DNA of 64,000 nucleotides from Paramacrobiotus metropolitanus (GCF_019649055.1 NW_026570271.1:496001-560000); one strand, 5' to 3'; positions 45,549-57,737 are shown, counted from the stretch's first letter. The notes: generated from the letters alone by a model not told the origin. Numbers and translations are program-made.

Positions 45549-48153
45549 GGCAGGGTGTAATACCTGGCACTGGCAAGTGCCTCTGGCGTTGCCACTGGCA
45601 TGGCTAGGGATAAAACCTGGTATGTTATCCTCTGGCACGCAATAAAATATGGCATATGCCGGAAAACTAGAATTATTAAAACCATAACTTTCACTACGAT
45701 GTTGGAACTCACTGTTAAAATGCTAAAATAAAAAATAGCGATTAAACTGCAACTTTCAAAACTAAATATAAAAATGATCTAGTACCATACATCGTACGGT
45801 TATTCGTCCCGGCAAATACGTAATAGAAGTAGAAGTATTACTAAAACTAAATTTTCAAGACATTTCTCATGTGGTGATATTGCACTTGTTCAAGTCGATC
45901 TCTAACGACCGGCAAAATAGTGATGTTTGAGTACGGCTGATCTCCATGTTGACGATTTCCGGTGGGTGGAACGCTGCATGATGGCACGAGCTCTCCCTTT
46001 GTACACACACTGCACCTGTATACGAAGTCATATTCGTATTAAGGTCATACACATACAGTACGGTGAGTTATACGGCCGGGTACTGCAGCAGTTTTAGTAC
46101 AATTATTGCATTACAAAATTGCTTAATGGAATAACCGATGCAAAAATAGGGGCAGTTTCTTCGATTAATTGGCAGTTTGTTATTCTAACGGACACTGAAG
46201 AGCTATTGAATTACTGTAATTTCATGGAAATTGATCTCATGCAACAAACGAGTTAATTAGGTCTTATTAGCTTAATATCTTACTACGTAGATCAGCCTGA
46301 ATATTTACCGCTGTCACTCTTTTTTCTCTAGTGGTGTTGCAACCTGTTCAGCACTTCACGATCGTCGTTGCACCAACTACATGTATGTATGAAGCCCGCT
46401 ATTGAGAACTGGGATTCCAGAACGAGATAAAAATAACAGCAGTAATATTCATCATTTAGCTTATTCACCAATCACCGTACGTCTAATTAAAATGCAACTT
46501 TACATAATTTCAACACTTCAAAATATCGGTACTTATCAATATTTGTAATTATAATCCGTGTTGTATACCACACAGCTCCGAACGCTTACCCAGTGTTCAT
46601 CCAAAATGTCCAGCATCGGTACATTTCCAAGTGCTACTCTTTTCGACAGATTAACGCAGACACAATCAGTAATGTTTCGGAACGACAATTCATAAAATTG
46701 TTCGTAGTATGTTGGCAATTGTAAGTGTCAGCGTGTCGTCTACGTAAAAACGATGGCTGAAGGCAGAACAGTAATTTTAAGTTCAAAATGATTAGCGTTT
46801 GATGTCTGAATGGTAATAATATGTAATGTTGTGTCTCTATGTGCACTGAACTTTGGTCCGGCGGAAGAGAAGGTCGATGCAGTTGCGAATCTGCACCGTT
46901 GCACGAAACAAGAGCGCCTTATACGAATTTCATAGACATACGCACACACTCATAATACAAGTACATGTGCCAATTGCCTTTTTGCAAGCAACTGTTCTTA
47001 TCATTGCATGATATTCTGTTTTCCAAACAACAGATAACCCAGACCTTTAATCATCAGTCATGTCAAGTTTAACATATGAGTCAAAGACAGTCAATAAGCG
47101 TTGGATTTAAGTCGATTTTTTCTGTTTTCAGTGAGTGCCATTTCACTTTGTGTCGGTTGTAGTAAGCTTGCACATGTAAAGATTCATACAAGATTTATTG
47201 AAATTTAAGTGCTCATTTGAACATGTATAGTTAAAGCTTAAAGGCAATTCGCATATACTGGTATGCAAATTATGCCGCTAATTACGAAATTTAAATGATG
47301 ATGATGACAACTAAAAGTTAACTTTATTTTTTACAGGTCTGTTTGGTGTAGAATAACCGAATAACGGGTGTTTTTCGGGTTTTCAGTGATCAAATCACAG
47401 TCTTATCGTGAGCGCATATTGCCGGGATATTTACCTGCATTTTTTTAATTATGCAGCTGTGTTAAGAGCGGCGTCATTTTGATCTGCTCTGTGTGGAAAT
47501 GTTTGTGTGGTTGTACTTTTTATCGTGACCTGTACCATTGCGTAAGGAACAGACGGTGCGGAATAAGCCCGATGGTAAAATAGAAGTTTTTACTTTTTAC
47601 TACTCGTCATTATTGCAGCGAACTTTGTCTGGGCACCAACCGGTGCCCATTAAGCGGTGAGGATTTTTGCATTACAGTATTAAGCGTACACCGTCCATGC
47701 CAAATGATTGCAAATCGAAACGCGGATGCCAAATGATTGCAAATCGAAACGCGGATTCTTCGTGAATCGGCGTGGTTTGGAGCTTGGCACAGTTTTCAAA
47801 TTCATTCTTTTTGCAGCACCATTACGCATTAATTGCTGATCGAGCTATTCATGCCGGTGGGTGTAATTCGTTGAGAAAATAAGTAAGGTCTTGTAACTCT
47901 TGTCCATGTACAGGTTTAAGCATTAGCAGCTATTAATGCAACTGATACCATCGCAGTTTTATTAATTTTTGTAACTTGTACAAGGGAGGCAGCGTCAATA
48001 TTTTCTACTTATTTATTAACCGCTGTGCCACGTGTTTTCTGGCATTTGCCATATTTTATTGCGTGCCAAAAGGATAACATACCAGGTTTTATCCCTTGCC
48101 ATGCCACTGGCAACGCCAGAGGCACTTGCCAGTGCCAGGTTTTACACCCTGCC
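45549..48153. mobile_element. Mutator-like nonautonomous element, 2.6 kb
   Basis: The ends GGCAGGGTGTAATACCTGGC and its inverse (GCCAGGTTTTACACCCTGCC) extend into terminal inverted repeats of about 120 bp with few mismatches (45549-45665 against 48035-48153). The flanks CTCTAAATC (45540-45548) and CTCTAAATC (48154-48162) are a perfect 9-bp target duplication. Long inverted repeats with 9-bp duplications are typical of Mutator-like elements. The interior has no open frame longer than about 70 codons, so it would need a transposase in trans. A 29-bp tandem duplication lies inside. Confidence 0.9.
47697..47754. repeat. 29-bp tandem duplication
   Basis: ATGCCAAATGATTGCAAATC plus GAAACGCGG occurs twice head to tail inside the Mutator-like element. 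Confidence 0.92.
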
Positions 48154-48249
48154 CTCTAAATCACCAAGCAGGCGGAATTTTAATACCGACTTTGGAAGAA
48201 TTAACGAGGAGATGTTATTAGTTTTCATTTTTTTTCTCTGAGAACTGTC

Positions 48250-48600
48250 TGTACCATGCATGATGTCTTTACTGCAAACTGTAGCAGGCCCTTTCACCTT
48301 GGACTTCCGTTGACAGAAACAAATCCACATCGTTCCACGATAACTGGCAGATGCGACACTGTGTCGTTGGTGTTGCCGGATGCCGGTGACGACGCTTCCT
48401 TAGCGGCACTATTCACGGAATCGTTGTGTGACAGCCATTTCCCGTGGGTTTTTCTGACCGCACATCGAAGCCCGTCGAACACAGTGCGGCCCCCACGTCG
48501 ACTTCCTTGGCAATATTTCTCACATGGTCAGTACTTTCCACCAAAGAAGTCACCCGTAGCATGTTCCACATGTGTAGCGATGTCTGTGAAATAATTACCA
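48250..48600 (-). pseudogene. Family 2 last-exon relic
   Basis: HVRNIAKEVDVG is readable on the minus strand near 48530-48500, followed by a shifted continuation and the AKEASSPASG segment. The first finger survives only as DNA (CGCATCTGCCAGTTATCGTGG region, 48340-48360). Multiple frame changes are present. It is probably the 3' exon of the relic at 49487-50440. Confidence 0.6.
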
Positions 48601-48695
48601 ACATATCGTTTATCTAAACATTCTGTAACGGGAATTCATATACTAATGGGGGCATATAATTACATCTATCACTTTAGACCTTAACGTTTTGGTGA

Positions 48696-49157
48696 CCACT
48701 CCGTACACACCCTTTCATTCCGTGCACAACCTTTTTGAGAACTACCTTTTACTCCGTACACAACCTTTCGGCACCACCTTTATCTGTGTGCGCTACCTTC
48801 TATTTTTTTAATTTTTTCACAGCACAGTTAATTCTGGAACTGCCACTTTTTCGTTAGCAGCAGTTATTGCTGCATATTTCAAAGTACAGTACCATCGGCA
48901 GTTACAAAATCGAATTCCCGTGAGAAAATTCTAGGCGCCCTTGTGCCGGTTTTTCTTCGCAGGGTTTGGAGTTTGGACAGTGCTTTCCTAGCTTGACTTA
49001 GTGCAATCTTCGCTTGCTGAGCTTGACATAGTGAAAAAAGTTTTAGAGGAAAAACTCCAGATGACCATAAGTATACATAACAGTTATCAAAGAGTTTAAA
49101 AAGACTTATTGCAGGTAGTGCCCGAAAAGGTTGTGCACGGAATGAAAGGTAGTGCAA
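48696..49157. repeat. Inverted pair of ACAACCTTTT blocks
   Basis: CATTCCGTGCACAACCTTTT (48717-48736) is the inverse of AAAAGGTTGTGCACGGAATG (49125-49144). The left side has further degenerate copies (CCGTACACAACCTTTCGG). It may be a short inverted-repeat element inside the relic gene. The middle has no gene. Confidence 0.65.
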
Positions 49158-49486
49158 AACGCGTCATGTCATGTAAGGCTTCATTTATTCCATATTTGCT
49201 CTACAAACAAGGTAAGAAATTCGGGGCTTTTTTGCAAACTTTGTAAAAGCTCCGAAAGTTCGTGATTACAACGTAATTAATCCGATCAAATATGTCAAGG
49301 TGCGAAAACAAATTTACATGTATCCTTGTACATATTACTCGCTCGTATACTTTGCTTTTTGATAACTACTATCTTGAAACAACAATGTTTTTAAATTTTA
49401 TCACAATTTTATGCAGATTCGTTGGTTTCAGTAATTGTTACCGTTTTGGCTTTCTTCGGTATTCGAATTACTCGTATCTTCATCTT

Positions 49487-50440
49487 TTAAACTTTCTTCT
49501 GCAGTGTCATCAGAATGGTCGTGGGGAGCGCGATCGCTTTGGCCAGAATCCGCTTAATTAATAACTCGCTGTTTTTCGCGAGTATCCACGGTATATTTTT
49601 CTTCCACACCGGGATCACCCTTCGAATGCGGACTGCGGAGCATCCGGCTGGACCGCGAAATTGCGCTGCTACATGGGCAACACTTTGCGGACACACGTCC
49701 AACCTCTTGACAATCGCTTCCCGGACACTATCAGCCTGCAGATGTGCAGTCTGCGCCATCATCTCGTCGCTGACCGTCTTATATCGACATCCGCGTAGCC
49801 ACATGGGCACCTCGGCCGCCGCCATCTTCCGCCTGCAGCTGCACAAGACGCCATCTCGTTGCGGAGTTATCGGTGTGCGCATGCACCCGGCAGGAAGGCG
49901 GATTGGTGGATGAGCCGTCTACCTTTCTGCCGGACTTCGAAAGGACGGTGATGCAGTGTCACTGGACGTCCAACAACATCATGCCGTTTACGCACGCCGC
50001 ACCATGACGTTCTACAAAGAATTTCTCCATTTGGCGCAACAGCTGCATAGTGTGCTTGGACACGTTGACCTTTTACTGGACGGCCGCAGTGGTCACGTGT
50101 TATCCTTTCGCAACAGGCTTTATGATTACCGCTCTTTTCTCTAGCTTGGCGCGCTGAGGCCCAGATCATCCCGTTTCCTGAAACACCCTCCGCGGATTGT
50201 TTTACGATGACGTTGACGTTTTCTTCATCACTATCTGTGCGCTTTCTAAATCGGAATAATGTCGAGGCTTGTTGTCCGTATGACCCTGCTCGAACAAGTA
50301 GGCGATTTGTTTCCGCCACTCGTCCAGGGACCCATCGAGTAGCTACTCTAGATAATCGAGTTCCCGCGGGAGCTGTGCTGCGCTCACAGCTTAATGCACG
50401 AAATCCCTTTTGTACAAGCTGCAGTGCAACTCGTTAATGC
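49487..50440 (-). pseudogene. Family 2 HTH exon relic downstream of copy D
   Basis: The sixth module is readable at 49790-49640 (VSDEMMAQTAHLQADS, VKRLDVCPQS, then GPAG). Earlier modules appear as DNA only: the GCTCGAACAAGTAGGCGATT stretch near 50288 corresponds to IAYLFEQG, and DNA with frame changes covers modules 3 and 4 around 49900-50170. The frame is broken many times. It sits in the same place relative to copy D as the relics after copies B and C. Confidence 0.7.
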
Positions 50441-51085
50441 AGGGTAATATAAATATGTCTGTGATGTAACCGCAAAGCGCGACGAGTAGAGAATCTGTTC
50501 TTTTTGTATCATTGTATGCCGCTAATTTTCTGGCGTCGGCTTCGACAGTATTGCTGTTTGAGCCCTTATTTGACTATTTGGAAGTACCAGCTAATGGTTT
50601 GTTACGTCTTATTTGCCCTGTTCCGCCTGGCGCATTCCGACGTATCAACACCACCGCTACTTTTTTCAATTTTATTGGTTTACCACAAATAATTCTTCTG
50701 TAACGTACCACATGTTGAATCGAAGATTAGTGAAATCAACATGAAAGTATTTGGCCAGTAAGAAATATCGAAGTGCTGTCAATTTTAAAGAATCCAGGAA
50801 ACAGTTTTGCTTAATTATGACAAAAAAGTAATAATAAAGTTTAATGAACTTTTAATGTTATAAAAAATCGTCTTGTTCTTTATTGATGTTCATGTATACG
50901 ACGTTATTCCAAAGGTTAATAAACAGTAAGATTATGACAACAAATGTACAGTATAAAATCATGACAGCCTAAGAAAGTCACTAAAGATCACTGTTACTGC
51001 AAATAATAAAACTACACAGATAAACAGTACTTTAATCTTGGCAGCGTAAAAATATGCCAAAAACGGTGATCGTAGAACAATAAAA
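50441..51085. repeat. Spacer shared with the regions downstream of copies B and C
   Basis: GGCTTCGACAGTATTGCTG and AGTACCAGCTAATGGTTTG align with 34078-34130 and 15295-15345. No gene is seen. Confidence 0.5.
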
Positions 51086-52731
51086 CTAGCAATTGTCCGT
51101 CGACATTTTAACGGAATGCATGCTACAGTTTGGAGGAGTGGTTTGCGATTGGTACTTGATAATGTGCTTGCCCATCGTCGCCGGCTTTCGGGTTCGGAAT
51201 TTACATCCGGTACAATATAAAAAAATCCCGGTTGCACAAATCTCTTCATGCTCTCTGTTTGCCAGATGTAAAAGGAATGGTTCCTCTTTTTCCCAGGATA
51301 AGCGGCAAATCTGACACTGATATCTTCCACTTGGACCGTCCACATACGCATTCTCTGGCGGAAGCAACGGTATTTTGGAATGAATTTCCGCGCACTCATC
51401 CGCCGAAATACTGCAGTATTCCATGGTTTTTCTCTGTGGTTTTCTCTGGGCGGAGAAATGTTGTTCCGTTGGAACGTCTGTTTTCAAGCATATTTCCGGA
51501 ATATCCGTGGTCTTGTGATCACCGAGCGCTGAAATTCAAAAGAAGTCTGCCGGATAACGCGTGGACACTTAACGAAGTTTACAGGTTTTTCATTTCATAT
51601 AAAGAGGCTGATGAATGGTTTCAGCCTGAAAGTAAAATCAATAAATTTTGTCTGAAAAAGGTCATGAAACAATCTCCAAACAGTTTTTGGCAAATGAAAG
51701 TTTAAGAATTATTTTCTTGTGGTTGGATAAATAATCACATTGTCCTTCTTTGACATATCTGTAAGCTACAGACAGATACAAACAGTACGAGTGCAGAATG
51801 CCACTCCTTGAATTTGGGAGAATTTAATTTTTCTTGTAATTTATTCCAACGTACCATTTCTGTCTATGGTGGCTTCTTCGGCGATACTGGTCACTTCCTT
51901 GGAAATTTCGGTGTCCTCTAGAGTGTCGCGCATATATTGGCACTGACGGTCACGATCATCCAGCAAAATTCTGTTGGTAGAGCTTGATTCGCCAGCGGAA
52001 TCAGACATGTGTACATCTTGGAAGGCAGGATCACGCGGACGCCCCATCCATGGATTCATTCTTTTTGGGCTACGGGAAGTTCGTACAGGCGGCGTTTCCG
52101 AAGGACCGGCATCCTTTAATATTTTGTCCACCCATAACCTGGAAGTTTTAACGCGCTTTGTTATTGCTCGAGGGGACCAGCCCTGTTTAGACAGCTCCAG
52201 AATAACCGGCCGCAGCGCATTGTACCGGTCCTGATCCCATTTTCTAAAGATAACCGCTCGGCCAGCTGCGCCCAGTATTTGTTTTACGGAGTACACCGAC
52301 AGATTGGTCTTTTGCATAATGTGGGAACAAGAGTGGCCGTTGTCGAATAAATCCACAACTTCGTGCTTTTCTTTCGGGGTGAGTTCGTACATGTAGCGTG
52401 TGTTAATATTTCCAGATTTCTTCTTTTCCCCGCATTGGGATCTGGGAATGCGAGGCGCCGAGGAAGTTTGGACAGAGGATTGCAGAATGGCTCCGGGAGG
52501 GTCCTCGCCGCTCCGTTGATTGATCCATTTTGGCTGCATATGTGGTCGAGGCTCAGCTAGCTGGAACGGCGCTGGTTCGCATTGAATCGCGTTTTTTTGC
52601 GGGTTGGACCTGAACGAACATTCCATCTCCAGCGGTGTTTGCTTTCGAATTGACGTCGCTGGAATTTCGCTGTTACTGTTCAGGAGAGACTTTAGTACCG
52701 AAAAATATTCGTCGCTTTCAGCACGATCCAT
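51086..52731 (-). CDS. Family 1 HTH plus zinc-finger gene (copy D), apparently intact
   Basis: Exon 2 runs from ATG 52731 to 51855 (donor GTACGT). The last exon runs from 51528 (acceptor TTGAATTTCAG) to 51086. The codon G|CG gives the family's phase-1 junction and about 440 residues. The N-terminus to about 130 is Pro/Gln/Ser-rich and lacks the MYSYN start of copies A-C. Module 1 (KHEVVDLF, SHIMQK, AAGRA) and module 2 (RPVILELS, GW, WVDKILKDAG) lie at about 135-225, followed by an acidic Ser-rich tail. The last exon has C-x2-C-x12-H-x5-H (CQICRLSW) and CTGCKF with MGKHIIKYQS. The intron is only 326 bp. The upstream exon is predicted at 53.3 kb. It probably binds DNA; there is no enzymatic motif. 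Confidence 0.8.
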
Positions 52732-52862
52732 GCAAGTGCTGTTGTTAAACCCGCTGGTTGTTTAAACGTTTGCACTCCCAAGTATTCGCTGCGATTTTCT
52801 CTTTCGTTCACTCAGCGATGATTATCGAAAACGGCGCCACTCTGGAACGACTTAATTCTGAC
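52732..52862 (-). other. 5' untranslated part of copy D exon 2
   Basis: Acceptor TTGTCCGTTTAG (AG at 52864-52863) followed by GTCAGAATTAAG, homologous to copies A-C. Confidence 0.6.
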
Positions 52863-53290
52863 CTAAACGGACAAATAATAGCACTGTGCGCTTAAGAACA
52901 CTGAACACACTACCGTATATTTATTTATCGTTAGCAATAAGTACACTAAAGTGTAGTAATACTGTATTAATTTTATTATGTTTTGGTACAGTACTATTGC
53001 TGCCAAAATAAATTATAAATCAGAATAGGGGCCGTGTAACTGTATAATCATCGCAGGAGCTAGAAATCTGTGTCACGCATTTTTATTTATAAGTACAGTA
53101 CAGTAATCGTAATACGTAGCCCGCAACCGCTGTCGGTCCATCAATACTTCCTTATCGGGGAGGCAGAAATTACAAATACTGCACGCACGTCATTCACGTT
53201 TTACAAAACCATTTTTATACCTGTATGAACAGGTTTTACTTTGACTGAAGATTTTTCAAAACTGCAAAAAGGCTGTATTAATTCACGTAC

Positions 53291-54000
53291 CTCTAGTGTC
53301 AACCCATAAGCATGGAGTTGCGAAGCGGCATAAGCAAAACGCAATAAAAGTTAAGAAAAGGATCACAACGGGAACATTTGCATAATTCCAGACAGTTTGT
53401 TAATTTTGTCACAATATTACGGCTAGCCCAACAATCTGCTAGCTTTGGGAAAGCCGGTAAAGGAAATCTGAAACAGAAGATTTCGTCGATGACAGCAAAA
53501 TTTGATTTAATATTATAACACACGTACATCACCCCACAGCATTGCAAGCGCAGGTGGGTGTTTGGTTGTGCTGTAGAAATGTTCTAATTTCTTTTGATCT
53601 CAGGGAGACTCACTGGGCCAAGAAAGTTGTTAACCGAATCACACTTTGGTGTTATCGGCGGAAGCTTTTGTTAACGGGTTTGCTAGTCGGTTTGTGGCGG
53701 CTTTGCTCTGCATCAGATAGGTAGCCTGGCCTTGTCCAGCGCCAATTCGACGAATGAAATTTGACTATGTACCACATACTTGCCATACCCCACACTTATT
53801 TGCAAATATATCCCCGCGGTCTTCGTATACTGCTACCAGCTGACACAGACGTAAACAAGATCATTAGCCACAAAGAGCACCGAGAGAACATTAGTTTGTT
53901 CTATATTTGGACATCAGATTTGAATCGGCAGTCCTCTTTGTGCGAGTAGTTTAAATGTTCTTACTAGATTCGGTTCCAAAGGCTAACGCGGCATTTTATC
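53291..54000 (-). promoter_or_regulatory. Predicted promoter and untranslated first exon of copy D
   Basis: The third copy of the block also seen at 25.0 and 39.2 kb (GACAGTTTGTT, GATGACAGC, TCTCAGGGAGACTCACTGGG, AATCACACTTTGGTGTTATC, GGCGGCTTTGC). On the minus strand it ends ACTAGAG then GTACGTGAAT, a donor at 53290 that would splice to the acceptor at 52863, giving a first intron of about 0.43 kb. Confidence 0.55.
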
Positions 54001-55413
54001 CTTGCGAAAGTGGCCGTGCCGGCACGCATTCTTGTGATTAACTTGGATTCTGCTGTTGCTAACAGTTATAATGTTGTTGTGAAGAATTATACAAAGTAGC
54101 ACAAGGGAAGTGCACCGCTATAGGCTGGCAATAAAAGACCGAAGCGAAGCGCTTGTTCATAGTTGTCGATTTTATTAATAATATTTTGCACGTATATAGG
54201 ATTTAGAATACGAATATTAGAATACCTAGTTTAGAATACGTTTAGAACAGGAAGACAAACTGAACTATTCCGTTTGTTTTTTGCCTAGAATTAATGAATA
54301 ACCTGGCATTGTACAGATACAGATGCTAAAGTGCTGTAAAATAACTAAGACAAAATTAATATTCCTTTTTGAACCGCCTTTTTTTGGCTTGGGTCATCTA
54401 GCGATAATTAAAAATATAAATATCAGTAACAGTTCAACATTATTGAAGTTTTTATTCGTCGGCAGTTATTGATCACCTAAACAAATTTGCATTTGTATTA
54501 AAATGGGAAAGAATTGGAAATGCTTGGAGCACCAAAGTAGCCGCCGAAGACAAGCAACAAAAGCGATGTGGCCAGTACGTCGTTGAAGCAAGCCCACCGG
54601 AAACGGACGTTCGATGTGGGCATTGGGCAAACAGAAATTTTAGCGGCAAGAAAACAACCATGCACACAACGAGACCAGTTATACGGGCAAGAAAGAAAGC
54701 ACGCACATGCCATGGGCTTTCGACAGGATGTCAATAAAACCATAACAGTGAATGTTGTAATGTTAAAATTCGGCCGCTTTTGGCATCAGTAGAAAGAAAA
54801 CAAAATTCTACAGGTGGTGGTGTTGTAAAAAGATTCATAAGTTTGTCATACCGTAAGCATCTAATCGAGCAAGGAAGTTTTCTCTAAGGAAGCTTAAAAT
54901 AGGTCTCTCTGTTCCCTTTCTTCGTCTCCGGATCAGCTCAGAAGGTTTATGGCTGTGAGCCTGTAAAGCCTGCCTGGCCACATTATTATTATATGGCCAA
55001 TGTCCGGTGTTCGCAGCCATTAACAATATATTTAGAATCATAATTCATAATGAGAACTTAATGATCATGACGTCTTTGAAATGTCAGTCACAGACATCTG
55101 TGCAGTGTTAACGTGCATGAAAAGGCTGCACTGCCCGTAATCTGTTTACGTGAAGCTGCAGAAATTATGGTACGTACCACAAGTATGTATTCTAAACATG
55201 GCCAAAAAAATTACGTTTATTACAGCTTACAGTTTCTTTTACAATAAAAAAGTAGACACGTATAGTAAATACGCGGCTTCATATGCGCTACGGTTTTACC
55301 AGGTTTCAGTAAGGAATGTTACAGAATTGTGCATGAAATGCAGTACAAACAAACACACTGTCATCATGAAAAAACGGAACCCGGTACACAACATACAAAT
55401 GTATTTCGGACAT
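54001..55413. other. Intergenic, no gene supported
   Basis: The stretch near 54480-54515 matches 40160-40190. No HTH or zinc-finger remnant and no RNA gene were recognised. Confidence 0.4.
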
Positions 55414-57737
55414 TTAATCAAAAAACTTATGGGCCTGCACTGCATGCACCATCGACTTCCGCTTGCCATTCTGCGACTGATACATGACAATATGTTGCCC
55501 CAGTTTCAGTGGTTGTCGGCTTTTAAAGTGGCACGCCGTACAATGCAGAAAGCTCTCCGGTTTAGCGGGTACTCGGTGCTGTTTGGAAATTAAATGGGAT
55601 AAAAACAAGTCCGCGTCGTTCCACGACAAGCGGCAAATGTGGCATTGGTACGGGGCGTCGCTGGTATTGCCATCCTCACCAGTTGCCGGTGACATTTCTT
55701 TAGCGGTACTGTCCACAAAACTATTAGGTAAATCAAGACAAGCCTTCGCCGTCACTTCCGGTTGCTGCTGTCGACCGGACACCAGAGCGCGCCGAACGCG
55801 GTCCGGGTCCACACCGACTTTCTTGGCAATATTTCTCACGTGGTACTCTCCACCAAAGAAGTCATCATAAGAGGAAGACTGTGGTTCTACATATGCATCG
55901 GTATCTGCGAAATAATTCTTATTTTTGGCATCTAAACACTTTTGGAATTTTACGCCAATGTTGCCACATTAAATGCATAAATGTTTTTACGATGACAGTA
56001 TACGCGCTTTCTTGCAGCTTTTCACATGCACGAATAGGTAACTACGAGTGTAGTTTGTTATATACAGCACATGCAAAAATTGAACAATTCCAGATTTTAC
56101 ATTTATTATTGATTATCACAAATACGCGTAGCTTAGGAGAAGTTCTCATTACTCTTAAAGTCATCGTCGATTGGAATAGTCCCGGTCTTAATTGTGCAAA
56201 CAAAAAGTGCATTAATAGATATTTATGCAGAACGTACAAGGCATCCTATAGCTTTCCGTACCCTTTAATTGGCTCTAAACGAAGTATTTTGTCACTTTTT
56301 TATATGCGTTTTACAGGCTCTAAAAGTTATTGATCGTATCTTATTCGTATGTAATGAAATCGATGATGCCATTAAGTGGAAATAAAAATATGAAATATAT
56401 GAAAATAAATATAAAATACATGAAAATAAATAATATGTGAAAATAAATTAGTATAGCTTCTCTTTTCAAAAATTTAATATACAGGGTACACACGCCAAGT
56501 TGTCACCAATGTAATATTACAATGCAATTTTGTATCAGTACGAACAGATTAGCGAATTATCCTTACCGTTTCGGATTTCTCCGATATTCCGCTTTTTTAC
56601 CGCCTTGTTTATACTTTCACTCTCAGTGTCATCTGGATGGTCGTCCGGCGCAAGATCGCAATGGCTACCATCAGCAACAGGGCGGTTTCTTTTGCAGGCA
56701 TCTCCGGAACGCTCCTTTTCAACACCCGCATCACCTGTCGTGCGCGGGCTGCGAAGCATCCGGCTGGGTCGCGGCGAGCCGTGAAACTTCGCTGTCACGC
56801 GGAGGACACTTTGCCGGCTCACGCCCACCCTCTTGGCAATTGCGGCGTCGCTGATACCGTCGGCTTGCAACTGTGCAATCTGCGCCATCGTTTCGTCGCT
56901 GACGGTCTCATCAACTTCCTTCTGCGCTGTATTATCGCGTTCCTTAAAGGACCTGCCGGCTTTTCTCACTACATTCCTCACTGTCCACTCCGTCACGTTG
57001 GCTATGCGCTGGATCTCCTGTCGTGTGTGGCCTGCCGTAAAGAGCTTTAGGATTTCCGCCTTCTCCTCTTCACCAATGCCCTGCTTGTCGCGCTCCTTAA
57101 AAGACTTCCCTGCTTGGCGTAACAAATTCCGCATAGTCCACTCAGATACGCTAACTCTTTGCTGGATCTCCGTTCCTGTGTGGCCAGCCGCAAACAGTTT
57201 TAAGATTTGTGCCTTCTTCTCTTCCCCAATATCCGGATGATCCCGTTCCCTAAAAGACTTCCCTGTTTGGTGCAACAAATTCTGCATACTCCACCTGGAT
57301 ACCTTGACCTTTCTCCGGATGGCCGGCCCCGAGTGGCCTGCCGCGAAAAGCTTCAGAATGGCCGCCTTCTTGTCTTTGCTAAGGCCCGGACTATCCCGTT
57401 CCTTGAAACTCCGTCCGGCTCGTTTCAGTGCCGCGCGGATGATCTTCTTGCCCACCTGCACTTTCTGCATGATGTCGCTCATTGTGCAGCCCTGCTCGAA
57501 CAAGTTAACGATTTGCTTTCGTCGATCGCCACGGGATTCCCCCAGATAATGAAGAAGTTTTTGCCGGCCGGAAGTGGACGGTACGGCGCGCAGAATTTTG
57601 TAGACGGTGCTCAGACCCACTCGGAACTGTCGGGCAATCTCTGTGGTGCTGCAGCGGGAGTGGCGCGACAAGCGGAGGACTTGTTCTTTCTGAGCGGCGG
57701 TGATTAGCTGGCGCTTTAGCTGCGGTTGGCTTTCCAT
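55414..57737 (-). CDS. Family 2 gene with six HTH modules plus zinc finger, intact
   Basis: Exon 2 runs from ATG 57737 to 56567 (donor GTAAGG). The last exon runs from 55904 (acceptor ATTTCGCAG) to 55414. The codon G|AT preserves the frame (phase 1), for about 553 residues. HTH modules: 1 at about 15-53 (EQVLRLS), 2 at 70-112 (KQIVNLF), 3 at 119-163, 4 at 170-214 and 5 at 221-265 (each AxILKLF, with SFxERD linkers), and 6 at about 280-325 (AQIAQLQADG, AKRVGVSRQS), then SRMLRS. The last exon adds the IAKKVGVDPDRVRRAL helix, the finger C-x2-C-x12-H-x5-H (CHICRLSW) and CTACHF with LGQHIVMYQS. Modules 4 and 5 are extra relative to the 43.6 kb gene. It is probably a multi-contact DNA-binding protein. 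Confidence 0.85.

Noticed and set aside
54473-54792. Overlapping frames of 74-81 codons on both strands
   Set aside because: No domain, no splice context, and no conserved counterpart in the other duplicated units.
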